From: Methanosarcina sp. UBA289
GTDB lineage: Archaea > Halobacteriota > Methanosarcinia > Methanosarcinales > Methanosarcinaceae
Reading direction: 5' to 3'
Assembly: GCA_002496565.1 (NCBI GenBank)
Contig: DAKJ01000025.1
Location: 1-60,253 of the forward strand
DNA: 60,253 nucleotides
The translations under genes were made by a program, and so were the position numbers. The notes below the pieces were generated by a model. The model did no database searches and was not told the origin of the DNA. It was given only the letters and a program-made list of their open reading frames with translations. Shown piece by piece: positions 17,675 to 27,759 of the stretch; the stretch's first letter is position 1; each line of letters opens with the position of its first letter.

Positions 17675-18889
17675 CTACTCCTGAGTTCTTGTAGAGTTAG
17701 CCTTATCCCACAATACAGAATATTTTCCAAAGAGAAAATCCTTCCATGCTAACAAAATAATGTATTCATTAAATAACACATAATATGTAACCTTTGGGAT
17801 GGAAACCAAGGAAATTCTGCATTTTAATTGAGTAGTTATATGATTAGTTGTTTTAAATTTTAAAATAAGTAATGATCCAAAAACAAATGCAAAAACGACC
17901 AGTGTAGCGATTATATTAGTAATTACAATTTGAAGATTACCAATAAATAAATATAAAATTGGGATTAACATGAAAACAAACGGAGAAAATATGGACAAAG
18001 TTCTGCGAGATGGAAATATAAGCAATCTGTATAAATCAATTGGCAACAACAAATAGTTCCAATGCTTTAAAAAGCACTGTATTCTTCCTATTATTATACG
18101 CTTTTTTTGAACTATCTGGTCATTATAGGTTATTGCAGCAGGCTCGTAAGCTATAGCATTTGGCTCATATACTATTTTATATCCTTTTCTTTTAACTTGA
18201 ATCGCCATATCCAGGTCTTCTGCTAAAACACTAGGATCCGCGTAAACTATGTTCTTTCTCCATGCGTTTATTTTCCCATGAAGTGAACATACAGAATCTA
18301 AACAAGATTCTCCAGTACGCATAATAGATTCTAATAACCAATAAAAAGATTCAGATGAAGTTAATGAGTTATCTGGATTAGATACAATATATCTTCCATC
18401 AACCGCACATACAATAGGATCATAAAAATGTGGCACCACTTCTTTAATTACGAATTTATCAAATACTGTATTTGCATCGGTACCTATTATAATTTCTCCA
18501 TTTGCGTTCTTTTGTCCAAAATTAATAGCTGAAGCTTTACCATTTCTTTTTTCTTCTTGAAGCAATTTTATAATGGGAAGACTATAGTCATCTCTATTTT
18601 TTAAAATATTGTCCACTATTTGATACGTTTTATCAGTTGACCCAGACTCAACGACTAAAATTTCATATTTATCATTTGGATAATCTAATCCTAACAGATT
18701 GTTTATTCTATTTTCAATATCTTTTTCTTCATTATAAGCAGGAATAATTAGTGATACAAAAGGCTGAAAATCATAATTTTTTCGTTTTGGTCTTGAGATA
18801 ATGGATATAAATAACATAAACAGCTGGTAACCCCCAAACTGCCATACTACAAGAAAAGAAAGAAAATACAAAACAAATATGCTAATCAT
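17675..18889 (-). CDS. Processive-type family 2 glycosyltransferase, integral membrane
   Basis: A 404-residue protein with the layout of cellulose- or hyaluronan-synthase-like GT2 enzymes. One N-terminal helix (about 3-28) precedes the catalytic domain: LIIPAYNEEKDI, VVESGSTDKT, the metal-binding TDANT, the catalytic AEDLDMAIQ, and QKKRIIIGR in place of the Q-x-x-R-W motif. Three or four helices follow (about 290-345 and 370-390). It probably builds or extends a polymer at the cytoplasmic face while passing it outward. It leads a two-gene minus-strand operon with the downstream GT4. Confidence 0.86.
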   Translation of the reverse strand: MISIFVLYFLSFLVVWQFGGYQLFMLFISIISRPKRKNYDFQPFVSLIIPAYNEEKDIENRINNLLGLDYPNDKYEILVVESGSTDKTYQIVDNILKNRDDYSLPIIKLLQEEKRNGKASAINFGQKNANGEIIIGTDANTVFDKFVIKEVVPHFYDPIVCAVDGRYIVSNPDNSLTSSESFYWLLESIMRTGESCLDSVCSLHGKINAWRKNIVYADPSVLAEDLDMAIQVKRKGYKIVYEPNAIAYEPAAITYNDQIVQKKRIIIGRIQCFLKHWNYLLLPIDLYRLLIFPSRRTLSIFSPFVFMLIPILYLFIGNLQIVITNIIATLVVFAFVFGSLLILKFKTTNHITTQLKCRISLVSIPKVTYYVLFNEYIILLAWKDFLFGKYSVLWDKANSTRTQE

Positions 18890-19605
18890 TTAAATCTCTC
18901 TCATACTCTGATTCCTTCACCGATACAAGATCTCATCCTTAACCTTCCTCTGGGTTTTCAGGATACAGGATATCAGCTATAATTCCAAGAGTCATTGTGG
19001 AGACTCCAATGAGTATTAGCAATACGGTTAGCACAGCTGAAGGCAAATTTCCTGCCACAATTCCTGTTTTCAAATATGCAAGCAGTACCTTACTCCTGTA
19101 AGGGTGTAACCTCAGATTTTAAGATTTCTACTGATAATCTTACACGAAAGATAAATATAAAATTAATAAAAGTATGTAATATAAATATACAAAATGTTAA
19201 TTAAGGTTTAGATAGACAGACAGCAACAGTAAAAATTGAAACAATACGTTAAACAAAAATGATACAACTTCATTCGGGTTCTCTTTAGGAGTTAAAGAAC
19301 ATTTACTTCTATAGATAAATAGATAAACAAATATAAAAAGTTAGTGAATTTACATTATAATATATAATATTATTTAATATAATAATAGACTAAAGGAAAC
19401 AATTATAAACAGATTATATTTCTATTTAGCAAATCTGATCCTCAGAAAATCTTTAATAATTTATTATTGAAAAGAAAAAGAGAGCAAGGAAAAAATAAGG
19501 AAGATTGGAAAAAATTCAGATAAAATATAATAGAAAAGTTCTTTAAATGCATAAAGTCATATACTAAGAAAAAAGAAAAAGATAGAGATTAAGAAGAAAT
19601 AGTCT
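18890..19605. other. Intergenic region with a GT2 gene remnant
   Basis: The first 200 bases hold a copied 3' end of a GT2 gene (listed). From about 19100 to 19605 the DNA is very AT-rich (runs such as tatataatattatttaatataataa) with no gene. It probably carries the promoter of the 18889 operon near its left end and the 3' untranslated region of the operon ending at 19606. Confidence 0.55.
18921..19098 (-). pseudogene. Remnant of a GT2 gene, 3' end
   Basis: About 175 bases are almost identical to the 3' end of the intact GT2 gene at 26656-27612 (positions about 26695-26872), in the same orientation. The longest shared stretch of about 115 bases has only a single difference. An insertion of about 5 bases (a repeat of ggatac-like sequence) shifts the frame before the end. 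It encodes the final membrane helix, YLKTGIVAGNLPSAVLTVLL and onward. There is no upstream part, so this is a truncated copy and not an expressed gene. Confidence 0.88.
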
Positions 19606-20892
19606 TTAATTTAATTTATTTAGCAGTTCACTAACGTATTTTCCATTTAGCATAGCTCTTTCTTTCACGACTGGGATTATCGATTCCAATTCTTCTTTAA
19701 TTTCAGATCTGTTATTCCAAGCATCATATACCGTTGAAATTAATTTTTCATAACTTAAATCTTTAATATCTACGATATACTTTTCTTGCCCAAGCATGTT
19801 ACCAATTATTCCATACATTTTATGGCTGTATGCAATACCCACTGTTGGAACCAGCATAGATGTCGATGCGATTGTTGAGTGCATTCTTCCGCCTATAAAC
19901 AGATCACATTTTCCTATTATTCCCTTTAGTTCCTGTGGAGAATATTCATTTTTAATCATAGAAATATTTGATTTATTTTTTACTTTTTCAAAAATAGCAA
20001 ACATCGCATCTCTATCATCTGTGTTATTTCCATCTGAATATACATGAGGTATCATAATGATATTTGCATTAAGATTTTCAACTAAGTTATCTATAATTTT
20101 TACCATCACATTAAATGTCTCTTCTTCATCTTTACTGCGATCTTCTCCTCCTTTATAATTACTAATCAATTTACTTGTATTGACGCCTATGAGTGGTCTT
20201 TCAATACTATAACGGGCACCTTCAGAAGATAAAATCTCAAGAACCTGCTTTTCGGGCGATGGCTCTAAAAGGAATGCAGAGTCCGCAGTAACATGAATTT
20301 CGGGAATGTCTATACTATTCTCATCAAGATATTTTTTTGATATTTCCTCTCTAACAAGAATTAATCTTACTCTATTAAATATAAATTTCGCAATAGAACT
20401 AAAAACTCTATTATTATAGTAGCCTATACTTTCTCCATAAAGAACAACTGGTTTATTAAGTAAAATACCATATAAAATATTTGTAAAAGGGGTTAAGATA
20501 TTCAATCCGTATCTCCCACTTGGACTCATAGTATCTCCCCCAATCACAAGTACTAAATCACTTTCATGATAATAGAACAGCCGTGAGCTACTTGAAATTG
20601 GTATCCTTACACCAAATTTGCCAAAGAAGTAAATAAAATAACATTTAGATAAATAAAATAAAGAAACTAGTATATCCTTTACCTTTTCTATGTTAGTTGG
20701 AATCTTCACTTTGGCTATAAGATGTTGCTCTTTTATATCCAGATTGCTATGACTCCCATCATTCCCATAGTACATCAAATAAAATTCGACAGTAGGTGAA
20801 TAGATCTTAATCGTATCTATTGCAGAATATAATAATGCAAGATTACCTTTGTTTAATCCATTTCCGATGTTTAATATGAGTATTTTTTTCAT
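19606..20892 (-). CDS. Polysaccharide pyruvyl transferase family protein (WcaK/AmsJ-like)
   Basis: A 428-residue GT-B-like protein of family PF04230. It opens KKILILNIGNGLNKGNLAL, the glycine/asparagine-rich loop of the family. The middle shows VLVIGGDTMSPSGRYG (about 112-127) and LYGESIGYY. The C-terminal part has CDLFIGGRMHSTIASTSMLVPTVGIAYSHK (about 330-359), its most typical motif. Such enzymes add a pyruvate ketal to a sugar, giving negative charge to a surface glycan, with phosphoenolpyruvate as the known donor in studied members. It is the last gene of the minus-strand set starting at 27612. Broken DNA of a second family member lies at 16150-16270. Confidence 0.86.
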   Translation of the reverse strand: MKKILILNIGNGLNKGNLALLYSAIDTIKIYSPTVEFYLMYYGNDGSHSNLDIKEQHLIAKVKIPTNIEKVKDILVSLFYLSKCYFIYFFGKFGVRIPISSSSRLFYYHESDLVLVIGGDTMSPSGRYGLNILTPFTNILYGILLNKPVVLYGESIGYYNNRVFSSIAKFIFNRVRLILVREEISKKYLDENSIDIPEIHVTADSAFLLEPSPEKQVLEILSSEGARYSIERPLIGVNTSKLISNYKGGEDRSKDEEETFNVMVKIIDNLVENLNANIIMIPHVYSDGNNTDDRDAMFAIFEKVKNKSNISMIKNEYSPQELKGIIGKCDLFIGGRMHSTIASTSMLVPTVGIAYSHKMYGIIGNMLGQEKYIVDIKDLSYEKLISTVYDAWNNRSEIKEELESIIPVVKERAMLNGKYVSELLNKLN

Positions 20893-20927
20893 GGATGTTC
20901 CCCAACGTTTATTAAAAATGAATAAAA

Positions 20928-23183
20928 TTAACTTAATAAAATTTTACTTCCACCATTATTATAGATTGCATTTTTATCTTTCAAAAGATCGCGAACATCT
21001 GTAAACTCATATACAGTTTTTTGTTGAAGGGTATTATTGAAGTTGAATCCAGTTCCTTCTACTAAATTTAAATATGACAAGTAGATGTATCCATCTCCTA
21101 TTGCTGCAGTAGAGTTATCAAAAAATTTAATAGAAGACTTATCAACATTACTATAAATTGTTAATGACGGACTACCCTGGACCCTATCCCCTTTATAAAT
21201 ATAGGAACCATTTACTATATTTTCACCCAGCCATTTTCCACTGAAAACGTCTTGAGTAACAATGTATTGTCCATAAAAACTAGCTTTATCAATAATATCA
21301 CCATGTTGAGTTGTTCTCTGGCTTATCGAAATAGAGCTTGGGTGATCTTTCGCAACTTCATAGACAAATCCAGTATTAAACAATAGAAAAATCACAAAAA
21401 ACACAGATAATAAATTAAATGAGTAACGTACACGTACAGAGGACTTTATATTTGTAAAATAATTGAAGAATAACTTACAAACCGTTATGCCTCCAATAAC
21501 ACTAAATGGTGACAATAATATGAGGGATAAATGGAATAATCTATGTGGATCCATTACAGCAAAACCAGATATCGCGATCGCAGAGAAAAGAATTATCAGC
21601 CAAAACAATGATAAGCACATATAAGTAGTAGAATATCGTGACTTATTATAATGTTTAATAGTATGGATATAACCAATAATTATAAAAAATTGGATAGTGA
21701 AATACAAAATCTTATTGAGTGTGCGTAATAATGAAGTCTCATTTCTAGTTATAAGATATAATCCTCTAGAACTTTCAGGACTGAAAAAATCAATAAAAAT
21801 TGTGTTTACTATATTTTTCCCAAGATGCATAATTATAGAAAATACAGAAGAGTTTGATATATATATAAACCATGCTAATGTAAACGTGATAAATAGTAAT
21901 ATAAAATTTGGGGAAATAATATCATATTTTCTATGTGAGTGAGTACTAATTGTATCATTATGAGTAGTACTCATATTATTAGAGATGGGAAAGAATCTTT
22001 CCACTAACTTATTTATTTTTGGACTTTTTTCGAAAAGCAAGAAGAAAGAAACAAATACTAATGAAAACATAAAAAGGTAAGAAGTCCCGTAATGAGAAAC
22101 AATTAATGACATTGAAAAAATAATATATAGTATAGATTTACTCGTTTTGTTAATAGCGTTATTGTTTTCTGTTAGTAACATCACCAAAGAGACTAAAAAA
22201 ATTTCTGCTATAGACTGTTTTGTAATAAGTGGAATTGTTTCATAAAATGGACTAACTGATATAAATAAAAAGGATGAAAGGAACGAGAATTTAGTATTTT
22301 TAATACTTTGTAGAGTTATATAATATACTCCAATAGATACGAACGAAAATAACAAAGGGTATACAATTTTAAAAATCCATGTTAAGTCGAGATTTAATAT
22401 ATGATAAAAAATTGGAGCTAGAATAACATTACATAACACAGAATTATAAGTTCCTTTAATCGTCCAATTCCAAAATGAAGATTTAATTGCTAAATTTGAG
22501 AAGAAATATTCTTCTACTGAATCGCCCACAATAATATAGGAAGATATTAAAGTATTATGCCATATTAGAGAAATTGCAACTATCCATATTGCTAAAGGAT
22601 AGTATTTAGGAGAAAGAAATGTATCAAAACAAATTAATAAAACTACTATTGCAATTATAAGAATCATTAACATCAAAATAAGATTTGAGTCTTTGAAATT
22701 AACTGAATAGGTTCCAAATATTGACATAAATGGAATTATACATAAAAACAAAATAGGTGCAGAGAATAGTTCATTTAGATCGATATAAGTTGGCTTAGAG
22801 TAATCACCATCTATTAAATAGCAAAGAAGACATAAAATTAGCGAAACTAGATTTAAGGAGAAAATTAAATAATCAAATGATAAAGATGAAAAGGCAAGGT
22901 TGATAAAAAAACCTGTAGCCATAAGAGTTGAAAGGCTAAGTCCAATAGAAAATAAAACAGTTTTAATGCTACCCATATCGTGTAATTTTAGAATTCTTAA
23001 AATAAGCATGCCTGGGATAAATATGAGATAAATAAACCCGAGTAACTGTCTTAAAATTGGAATATTGAATCCAATAAAATCTAGTCCTATTGAACCCAAT
23101 AATCCTAACTGAATTGAAATAACTAGTATAAGAGTTTCTTTAATATCCCAATCATTCATTTGAAGTGGATTAAGTATCTTCAT
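20928..23183 (-). CDS. Large archaeal membrane protein, DUF2206-like
   Basis: A 751-residue protein with at least fourteen hydrophobic helices and a soluble C-terminal tail of about 130 residues. The N-terminal segment NIPILRQLLGFIYLIFIPG followed by LRILKLHDMG resembles DUF2206-type membrane proteins known to me from Methanosarcina glycan clusters. The loop IIVGDSVEEYFFSNLAIKSS after the seventh or so helix has acidic residues where GT-C enzymes keep their catalytic aspartate. A glycosyltransferase or polymerase role is plausible but unproven. It sits between a GT4 and the pyruvyl transferase gene in one operon. Confidence 0.7.
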   Translation of the reverse strand: MKILNPLQMNDWDIKETLILVISIQLGLLGSIGLDFIGFNIPILRQLLGFIYLIFIPGMLILRILKLHDMGSIKTVLFSIGLSLSTLMATGFFINLAFSSLSFDYLIFSLNLVSLILCLLCYLIDGDYSKPTYIDLNELFSAPILFLCIIPFMSIFGTYSVNFKDSNLILMLMILIIAIVVLLICFDTFLSPKYYPLAIWIVAISLIWHNTLISSYIIVGDSVEEYFFSNLAIKSSFWNWTIKGTYNSVLCNVILAPIFYHILNLDLTWIFKIVYPLLFSFVSIGVYYITLQSIKNTKFSFLSSFLFISVSPFYETIPLITKQSIAEIFLVSLVMLLTENNNAINKTSKSILYIIFSMSLIVSHYGTSYLFMFSLVFVSFFLLFEKSPKINKLVERFFPISNNMSTTHNDTISTHSHRKYDIISPNFILLFITFTLAWFIYISNSSVFSIIMHLGKNIVNTIFIDFFSPESSRGLYLITRNETSLLRTLNKILYFTIQFFIIIGYIHTIKHYNKSRYSTTYMCLSLFWLIILFSAIAISGFAVMDPHRLFHLSLILLSPFSVIGGITVCKLFFNYFTNIKSSVRVRYSFNLLSVFFVIFLLFNTGFVYEVAKDHPSSISISQRTTQHGDIIDKASFYGQYIVTQDVFSGKWLGENIVNGSYIYKGDRVQGSPSLTIYSNVDKSSIKFFDNSTAAIGDGYIYLSYLNLVEGTGFNFNNTLQQKTVYEFTDVRDLLKDKNAIYNNGGSKILLS

Positions 23184-23272
23184 AACAATCTTACCTACAA
23201 ATCAAAACTTCATTATTGGATTCTCATGGAATTTAGGACTGTATATGTAAATTTAGTGTTATTGTGATATTC

Positions 23273-24403
23273 TCATGAATTATTGGAACTGAATTCTTCA
23301 TAAACTTTTAAAGTCTCAACTGCACAAGACTTCCAGCCAAATAATTTCGCTCTATCCAAACCTTTTTTAGTCATTTCTTTCATTAAAGAATCATCAGTTA
23401 AAACTTCATACATTGCAGTTGCTAACATATCTATGTTATTTGGATCAACCATAATTCCTGCGTTTCCAACAACTTCAGGCAACGAGGACGTATTAGATGT
23501 AATTACTGGAGTTCCACAAGCCATCGCTTCAAGAGGGGGTAAACCAAACCCTTCATATATAGACGGGTAAACAAATACATCAGCAGCGTTGTACAGAGCA
23601 GGGAGATAGTTTTCTGGAACATAACCAGTAAAAATAATATCATCTTTTAGATTTAATTTATCTATTGTTTCAAATATTTCTTGATATTTCCATCCTTTTT
23701 TACCTGCAATGACTAATTTGTGATTGATATTTCTCTTTTTGAGCTGATGATATGCCTTAAGAAGAGTAGGTAGGTTTTTTCTAGGCTCCAGCGTTCCAAC
23801 ATACAGTATAAAATGGAAATTTATATTATAGGTTCTGAGGAATTCATTTATAATATCTTTAGTAAGCGGCCTAAATTTTGTATCTACTCCATTAAAAATT
23901 ACTTTTATTTTATCCTCTGAAACATTAAAATGTGTTACTAAGTCATATTTAGAACTTTCGGACACTGTGATTATTTTGTCAACAGACCGTAACGTTTTTG
24001 AGAAGAGGATTTTATGAAGTAGCACAGTTGACGAGCTGAATGTATCTGGAAAAAGAAAGGGAGATAAATCATGAACAGTAATAATTCTTTTAAATGGCAT
24101 TTTAAAAGAGAGAGGGCCAATCTCATAAGTATCATGTACAATATCTAGTTGTTTCATGCTTTTTAATTTTAAAGGTGTACTAAAATACCTCCAAATAGAT
24201 CTAGATCCTTTAGAGAAAGAATATTTTTTAATTAAAATTTCTTCATTAGTTTTATAGACTTGAATGTCCTTTGATTCTCCATGAATTAAATAATATTGGT
24301 TAAACTCATCAATTTCATTTAATTGCTGAATTAAATTATGAGTATATGTCCCTATACCACCCAAGTTACCATCTACAAAATCTGTGATAATGCCGATTTT
24401 CAT
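23273..24403 (-). CDS. Family 4 glycosyltransferase (mannosyltransferase-like)
   Basis: About 376 residues. It starts KIGIITDFVDGNLGGIGTYT with the donor/acceptor glycine loop. The C-terminal half has LYVGTLEPRKNLPTLLKAY (about 205-223), YVPENYLPALYNAADVFVYP, and the classic SIYEGFGLPPLEAMACGTPV with both glutamates. This is close to the WbaZ/RfaG-like GT4 group that includes mannosyltransferases. The ATG at 24403 is preferred to the TTG at 24436 because gaggg lies 7 bases upstream and the family begins there. It follows another GT4 gene after about 25 bases. Confidence 0.9.
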   Translation of the reverse strand: MKIGIITDFVDGNLGGIGTYTHNLIQQLNEIDEFNQYYLIHGESKDIQVYKTNEEILIKKYSFSKGSRSIWRYFSTPLKLKSMKQLDIVHDTYEIGPLSFKMPFKRIITVHDLSPFLFPDTFSSSTVLLHKILFSKTLRSVDKIITVSESSKYDLVTHFNVSEDKIKVIFNGVDTKFRPLTKDIINEFLRTYNINFHFILYVGTLEPRKNLPTLLKAYHQLKKRNINHKLVIAGKKGWKYQEIFETIDKLNLKDDIIFTGYVPENYLPALYNAADVFVYPSIYEGFGLPPLEAMACGTPVITSNTSSLPEVVGNAGIMVDPNNIDMLATAMYEVLTDDSLMKEMTKKGLDRAKLFGWKSCAVETLKVYEEFSSNNS

Positions 24404-24428
24404 AAAAAGCCCTCTTTTGGGAAGTATT

Positions 24429-25541
24429 TCAATCAATAGTAATTTCCTTACATAGCTTGTTGCCTATAGAATCCCACGAATACATCTTTATAAAGCCTCT
24501 TGGCAACTCCTTGGATTGAGGACTTTTCAAAGAATTAATCATTTTTATTATAAAATCATTCCAATTATCAGCAACTTTTAAAAAACCCTCAGTATTTTCA
24601 CCAATAAGTCCTTCTGCACCAACACTTGTTGTTATTACAGTCTTTCCACATGATATTGCTTCTACAATTTTTAATTTTGTTCCACCACCACTAATTAATG
24701 GAGCAATTATAAGATCAGAGGCATTAATATAATCTTCAATTTTTTCAACATATCCTGTGAATATAATTGATTCATGTTTAAACTGTAAAGGGGGATTGGA
24801 ACCAACTATTACAAACTTTGCATCAGGAACTGCTTCTAAAACAGGATCGATTATCTTTTCATAAATTATCTGTACAGCTTGTAAATTTGGAGTATAATTT
24901 AAACTCCCTGAAAAAATAATAATCGGCGATTCAACATTAATATTAAGTTTATTTGCAATTTCGTATTTCTTGGAAGGTTCAGGCCTAAACTGTAGAATGT
25001 CTACTCCATTTGGGACAGTAATAATTTTATTAATATTCACTCCAAGCTCATTTATTTGTTTTCGATCATCCTCAGACATACAAAATACTTTCTTTGAAAA
25101 TTTGCAGCAATATTTTTCGAACATCCGTAATAGACCGGGATACTTCATTCCCATCCGCTTCCATCTTACATATTCAACGTTGTGCTCAGTGAGACAATAT
25201 GGAACTTTTGTTAGAGCTCGAAAAATCATTGCGTGAAGTCCTGCCCAGATACCTTCAGCAATGATTAAATCAATTTTCTCTTCTTTTATTACATCAATAC
25301 CTCTCAAAATTAAATAAGGGTGTAAGAGCTGCATAAACTTAGTTGATACTTTAAAACAAATCTTTTTTACATTTGGGAGAAAATCGCAATCATCTTGAGC
25401 AGAGTATTTTTTATAATAATCGCTATAAAACAAAAAAACAGAGTTAGAATTAGAGAGTTGTTTAGTCAAATTATAAACTCTAGTTGAAAAACCAGAATAT
25501 ATAGGGTATATTCTAAAAGGAGATATGATTAGTATATTCAT
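24429..25541 (-). CDS. Family 4 glycosyltransferase
   Basis: About 370 residues. The N-terminus MNILIISPFRIYPIYSGFST is of the group that uses an internal G-x-S-T loop. The central CLTEHNVEYVRWKRMG and C-terminal IIFSGSLNYTPNLQAVQII are typical of GT4 proteins of the TIGR03087/PslH type, as is PLISGGGTKLKIVEAISCGKTVI. The ATG at 25541 with ggtgatt just upstream is preferred to the TTG at 25601. The longer form would overlap the DUF354 gene end by 4 bases. It is part of the 27612-19606 operon. Confidence 0.87.
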   Translation of the reverse strand: MNILIISPFRIYPIYSGFSTRVYNLTKQLSNSNSVFLFYSDYYKKYSAQDDCDFLPNVKKICFKVSTKFMQLLHPYLILRGIDVIKEEKIDLIIAEGIWAGLHAMIFRALTKVPYCLTEHNVEYVRWKRMGMKYPGLLRMFEKYCCKFSKKVFCMSEDDRKQINELGVNINKIITVPNGVDILQFRPEPSKKYEIANKLNINVESPIIIFSGSLNYTPNLQAVQIIYEKIIDPVLEAVPDAKFVIVGSNPPLQFKHESIIFTGYVEKIEDYINASDLIIAPLISGGGTKLKIVEAISCGKTVITTSVGAEGLIGENTEGFLKVADNWNDFIIKMINSLKSPQSKELPRGFIKMYSWDSIGNKLCKEITID

Positions 25542-25597
25542 ATAATCACCAAATAATACAAAATTGGAAATAAAATATTCATAGAGTTTATAAAAGA

Positions 25598-26638
25598 TCA
25601 AATTCTTAATTGATTTTCTACAAAATTCACCATAAATGCTGTTACGTCAATCTTGTCTCGCAGCAAAAGTTCGCCTTTTTTCTTTCCCTTTTGCCTTAGA
25701 TTGGAACTATTCAGTAATTCAAGCGCTTTTTTTAAAGATTCCTTACCCATTGTCATTTCATCATTAAAGTTATAGACAAGATCATATTTCTCTTCTTCTT
25801 CATCAGTATACCCTAATCTGAGAGTATTCACGAAAATAGCATGCGTACCTAGCACAGCACATTCGGACGCCATTGTTGAACTTTCGCCATAAAGAAGGGT
25901 TGCATAATATAACAGATCATGAATATTTTCAGGGGAGACAGTAATTCGATATTTTTCAAATTCAGGAGGCAATGGACCTTCAGAAGTTATGAGAACTCGA
26001 CCATACTTCTCAAAAGCTTTTACCGCATTTCTTTTGTCTTCCATAGTAAGACCACTTTGTCCGACATCATGGCTAGCACCCCAGGAAACAAAACGCATAA
26101 CGATAAAAATATCATTTTCACTCAGCCCGATTTTCTCAAGAACTGCTGGATTGGGTGTGAAATAATTGGGATGCAAATATGCAACTTCATGATAACTGTC
26201 GTACCGAACCTGCTTCTTGCCCAGATTTTTAGTATAACATTTAGGAGTGCAAATAAGAGATGCAAAGGGAAAAGAGGCATAATTAATAAGCTTTTCATGC
26301 TCCGTGTCAGTAAACATGATACTCTTTCTGTTCAAGAGCAGGGCGACATGTGTAACTGAAGGATTCATTAGCCCAATAAGTATATCCGGCCTAAATTTTC
26401 TTGCAATATTTAGTAACTTTAAGTCTCTAGTAATCAATTCCATTCCAAGATTTAACAAACCTTTTCTAGCTTCACTTATAATTGTATACTTTATATTGTA
26501 AGCATCAAGAAGATTAATTGCAACATCTTTATTTCTCGCAGTTACAAGAATCTCATGACCTCTTTTTTCCATTTCCCAGATAAAATTCTTGATAACATGG
26601 ACATCAGCTGGATGTACAATATCAACCAGTATTTTCAT
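25598..26638 (-). CDS. DUF354 family protein, GT-B-like
   Basis: A 346-residue protein of family DUF354 (PF04007). The N-terminus KILVDIVHPADVHVIKN, the TARNKDVAINLLD segment and the C-terminal LLYGESSTMASECAVLGTHAIFVN are characteristic. The fold is related to UDP-GlcNAc 2-epimerase and MurG-type GT-B proteins, so a nucleotide-sugar enzyme or glycosyltransferase role is likely. The biochemical reaction is not established to my knowledge. The gene starts 17 bases after the GT2 gene at 26656-27612, and an equivalent DUF354 gene occupies the same place in the second cluster (38473-39501). Confidence 0.85.
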   Translation of the reverse strand: MKILVDIVHPADVHVIKNFIWEMEKRGHEILVTARNKDVAINLLDAYNIKYTIISEARKGLLNLGMELITRDLKLLNIARKFRPDILIGLMNPSVTHVALLLNRKSIMFTDTEHEKLINYASFPFASLICTPKCYTKNLGKKQVRYDSYHEVAYLHPNYFTPNPAVLEKIGLSENDIFIVMRFVSWGASHDVGQSGLTMEDKRNAVKAFEKYGRVLITSEGPLPPEFEKYRITVSPENIHDLLYYATLLYGESSTMASECAVLGTHAIFVNTLRLGYTDEEEEKYDLVYNFNDEMTMGKESLKKALELLNSSNLRQKGKKKGELLLRDKIDVTAFMVNFVENQLRI

Positions 26639-26655
26639 AGATCATCTTCCACGAT

Positions 26656-27612
26656 TTACAGTTTGTTGTCACTTCTGATCTCGTACTCCAGTTTTTTCAA
26701 CCTATACAAGATCTCGTCCTGAACCTTCCTCTGGGTTTTCAGGATATCAGCTATAATTCCAAGAGTCATTGTGGAGACTCCAATGAGTATTAGCAATACG
26801 GTTAGCACAGCTGAAGGCAAATTTCCTGCCACTATTCCTGTTTTCAAATATGCAAGCAACACTTTACTCCCAAAAATAAGACCTGCTAAAACAAAGAAGA
26901 GACCCAGACCAAAAAAGGTTGAAAGAGGATGGAAATCCCGGTAACCCCTCGCAATTGTCCCTCCTGCCCTCTTGGCATATTTCCAGATACTTGAGATGAG
27001 ACGGGAATGTCCATCCCTTCTTCTGAATTCGATGGGGACTTCTTCGATCACAAGCCCGTAGTGAGAGGCTTGGATAAGGGTTTCCTGGACATAGGTGTAA
27101 TCAGCCATGACATTCAGGCGTAAAGCACAGTCCCTGGTAAAGGCTCTGAAACCAGATTGAGCGTCAGAGACAGGAAACCCTGAAACAATTCTGGTGATGA
27201 AGGTTGCGATTCTATTGCCAATTTTCTTCTCGATTGGCATATACTCGATACGACCATTTGTACGAGAACCCAGGACAAAATCAGCTCTACCTACAAGGAT
27301 AGGCTCTATGAGTTTACGGATTTCATTTCCGTTGTATTGCCCATCTCCATCGGTGTTTACGATTATATCTGCACCCATTTCAAGAGCTGTCTGAAGGCCT
27401 GCCCTGAAAGCAGGAGCAAGCCCTTTGTTCTTTTTGAAGCTGATAATTTTATCTGCGCCTGCCTTTTCAGCTTCCTGTACTGTCTTGTCGATAGAACCAT
27501 CGTTTATAACAAGAACTTTAACCTCTTCACAACAGTCGCGGGGAATTTCTTGTATAACAGAGGCAATTGTTTTTTCTTCATTGTAAGCAGGGATCATTAC
27601 TACTAATTTCAT
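26656..27612 (-). CDS. Family 2 glycosyltransferase (DPM1-like) with two C-terminal helices
   Basis: A 318-residue enzyme: KLVVMIPAYNEEKTIASVI, VINDGSIDKTV, the metal-binding NTDGDGQYNGNEI, GSRTNGRIEYMP, SDAQSGFRAF, and EVPIEFRRRDGHSRL. These mark dolichyl- or polyprenyl-phosphate sugar transferases. Two hydrophobic helices (about 232-256 and 268-292) end the protein. It is the first gene of the minus-strand set running to 19606; the start has ggtgatttt directly before the ATG. The 3' end of this gene exists in a near-identical broken copy at 18921-19098. Confidence 0.9.
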   Translation of the reverse strand: MKLVVMIPAYNEEKTIASVIQEIPRDCCEEVKVLVINDGSIDKTVQEAEKAGADKIISFKKNKGLAPAFRAGLQTALEMGADIIVNTDGDGQYNGNEIRKLIEPILVGRADFVLGSRTNGRIEYMPIEKKIGNRIATFITRIVSGFPVSDAQSGFRAFTRDCALRLNVMADYTYVQETLIQASHYGLVIEEVPIEFRRRDGHSRLISSIWKYAKRAGGTIARGYRDFHPLSTFFGLGLFFVLAGLIFGSKVLLAYLKTGIVAGNLPSAVLTVLLILIGVSTMTLGIIADILKTQRKVQDEILYRLKKLEYEIRSDNKL

Positions 27613-27759
27613 AAAATCACCAGATCAAAAAGTGAATTTGGGGGGTTTATTCCTGGATTCTCATACGAACCACTCAGGAGATGGGGTTGAGGGGTGCTTC
27701 TTTCGAGCTATCACTTATTATATCGACAACAATTTCGATGGCCAGTTGAATTAATATGG

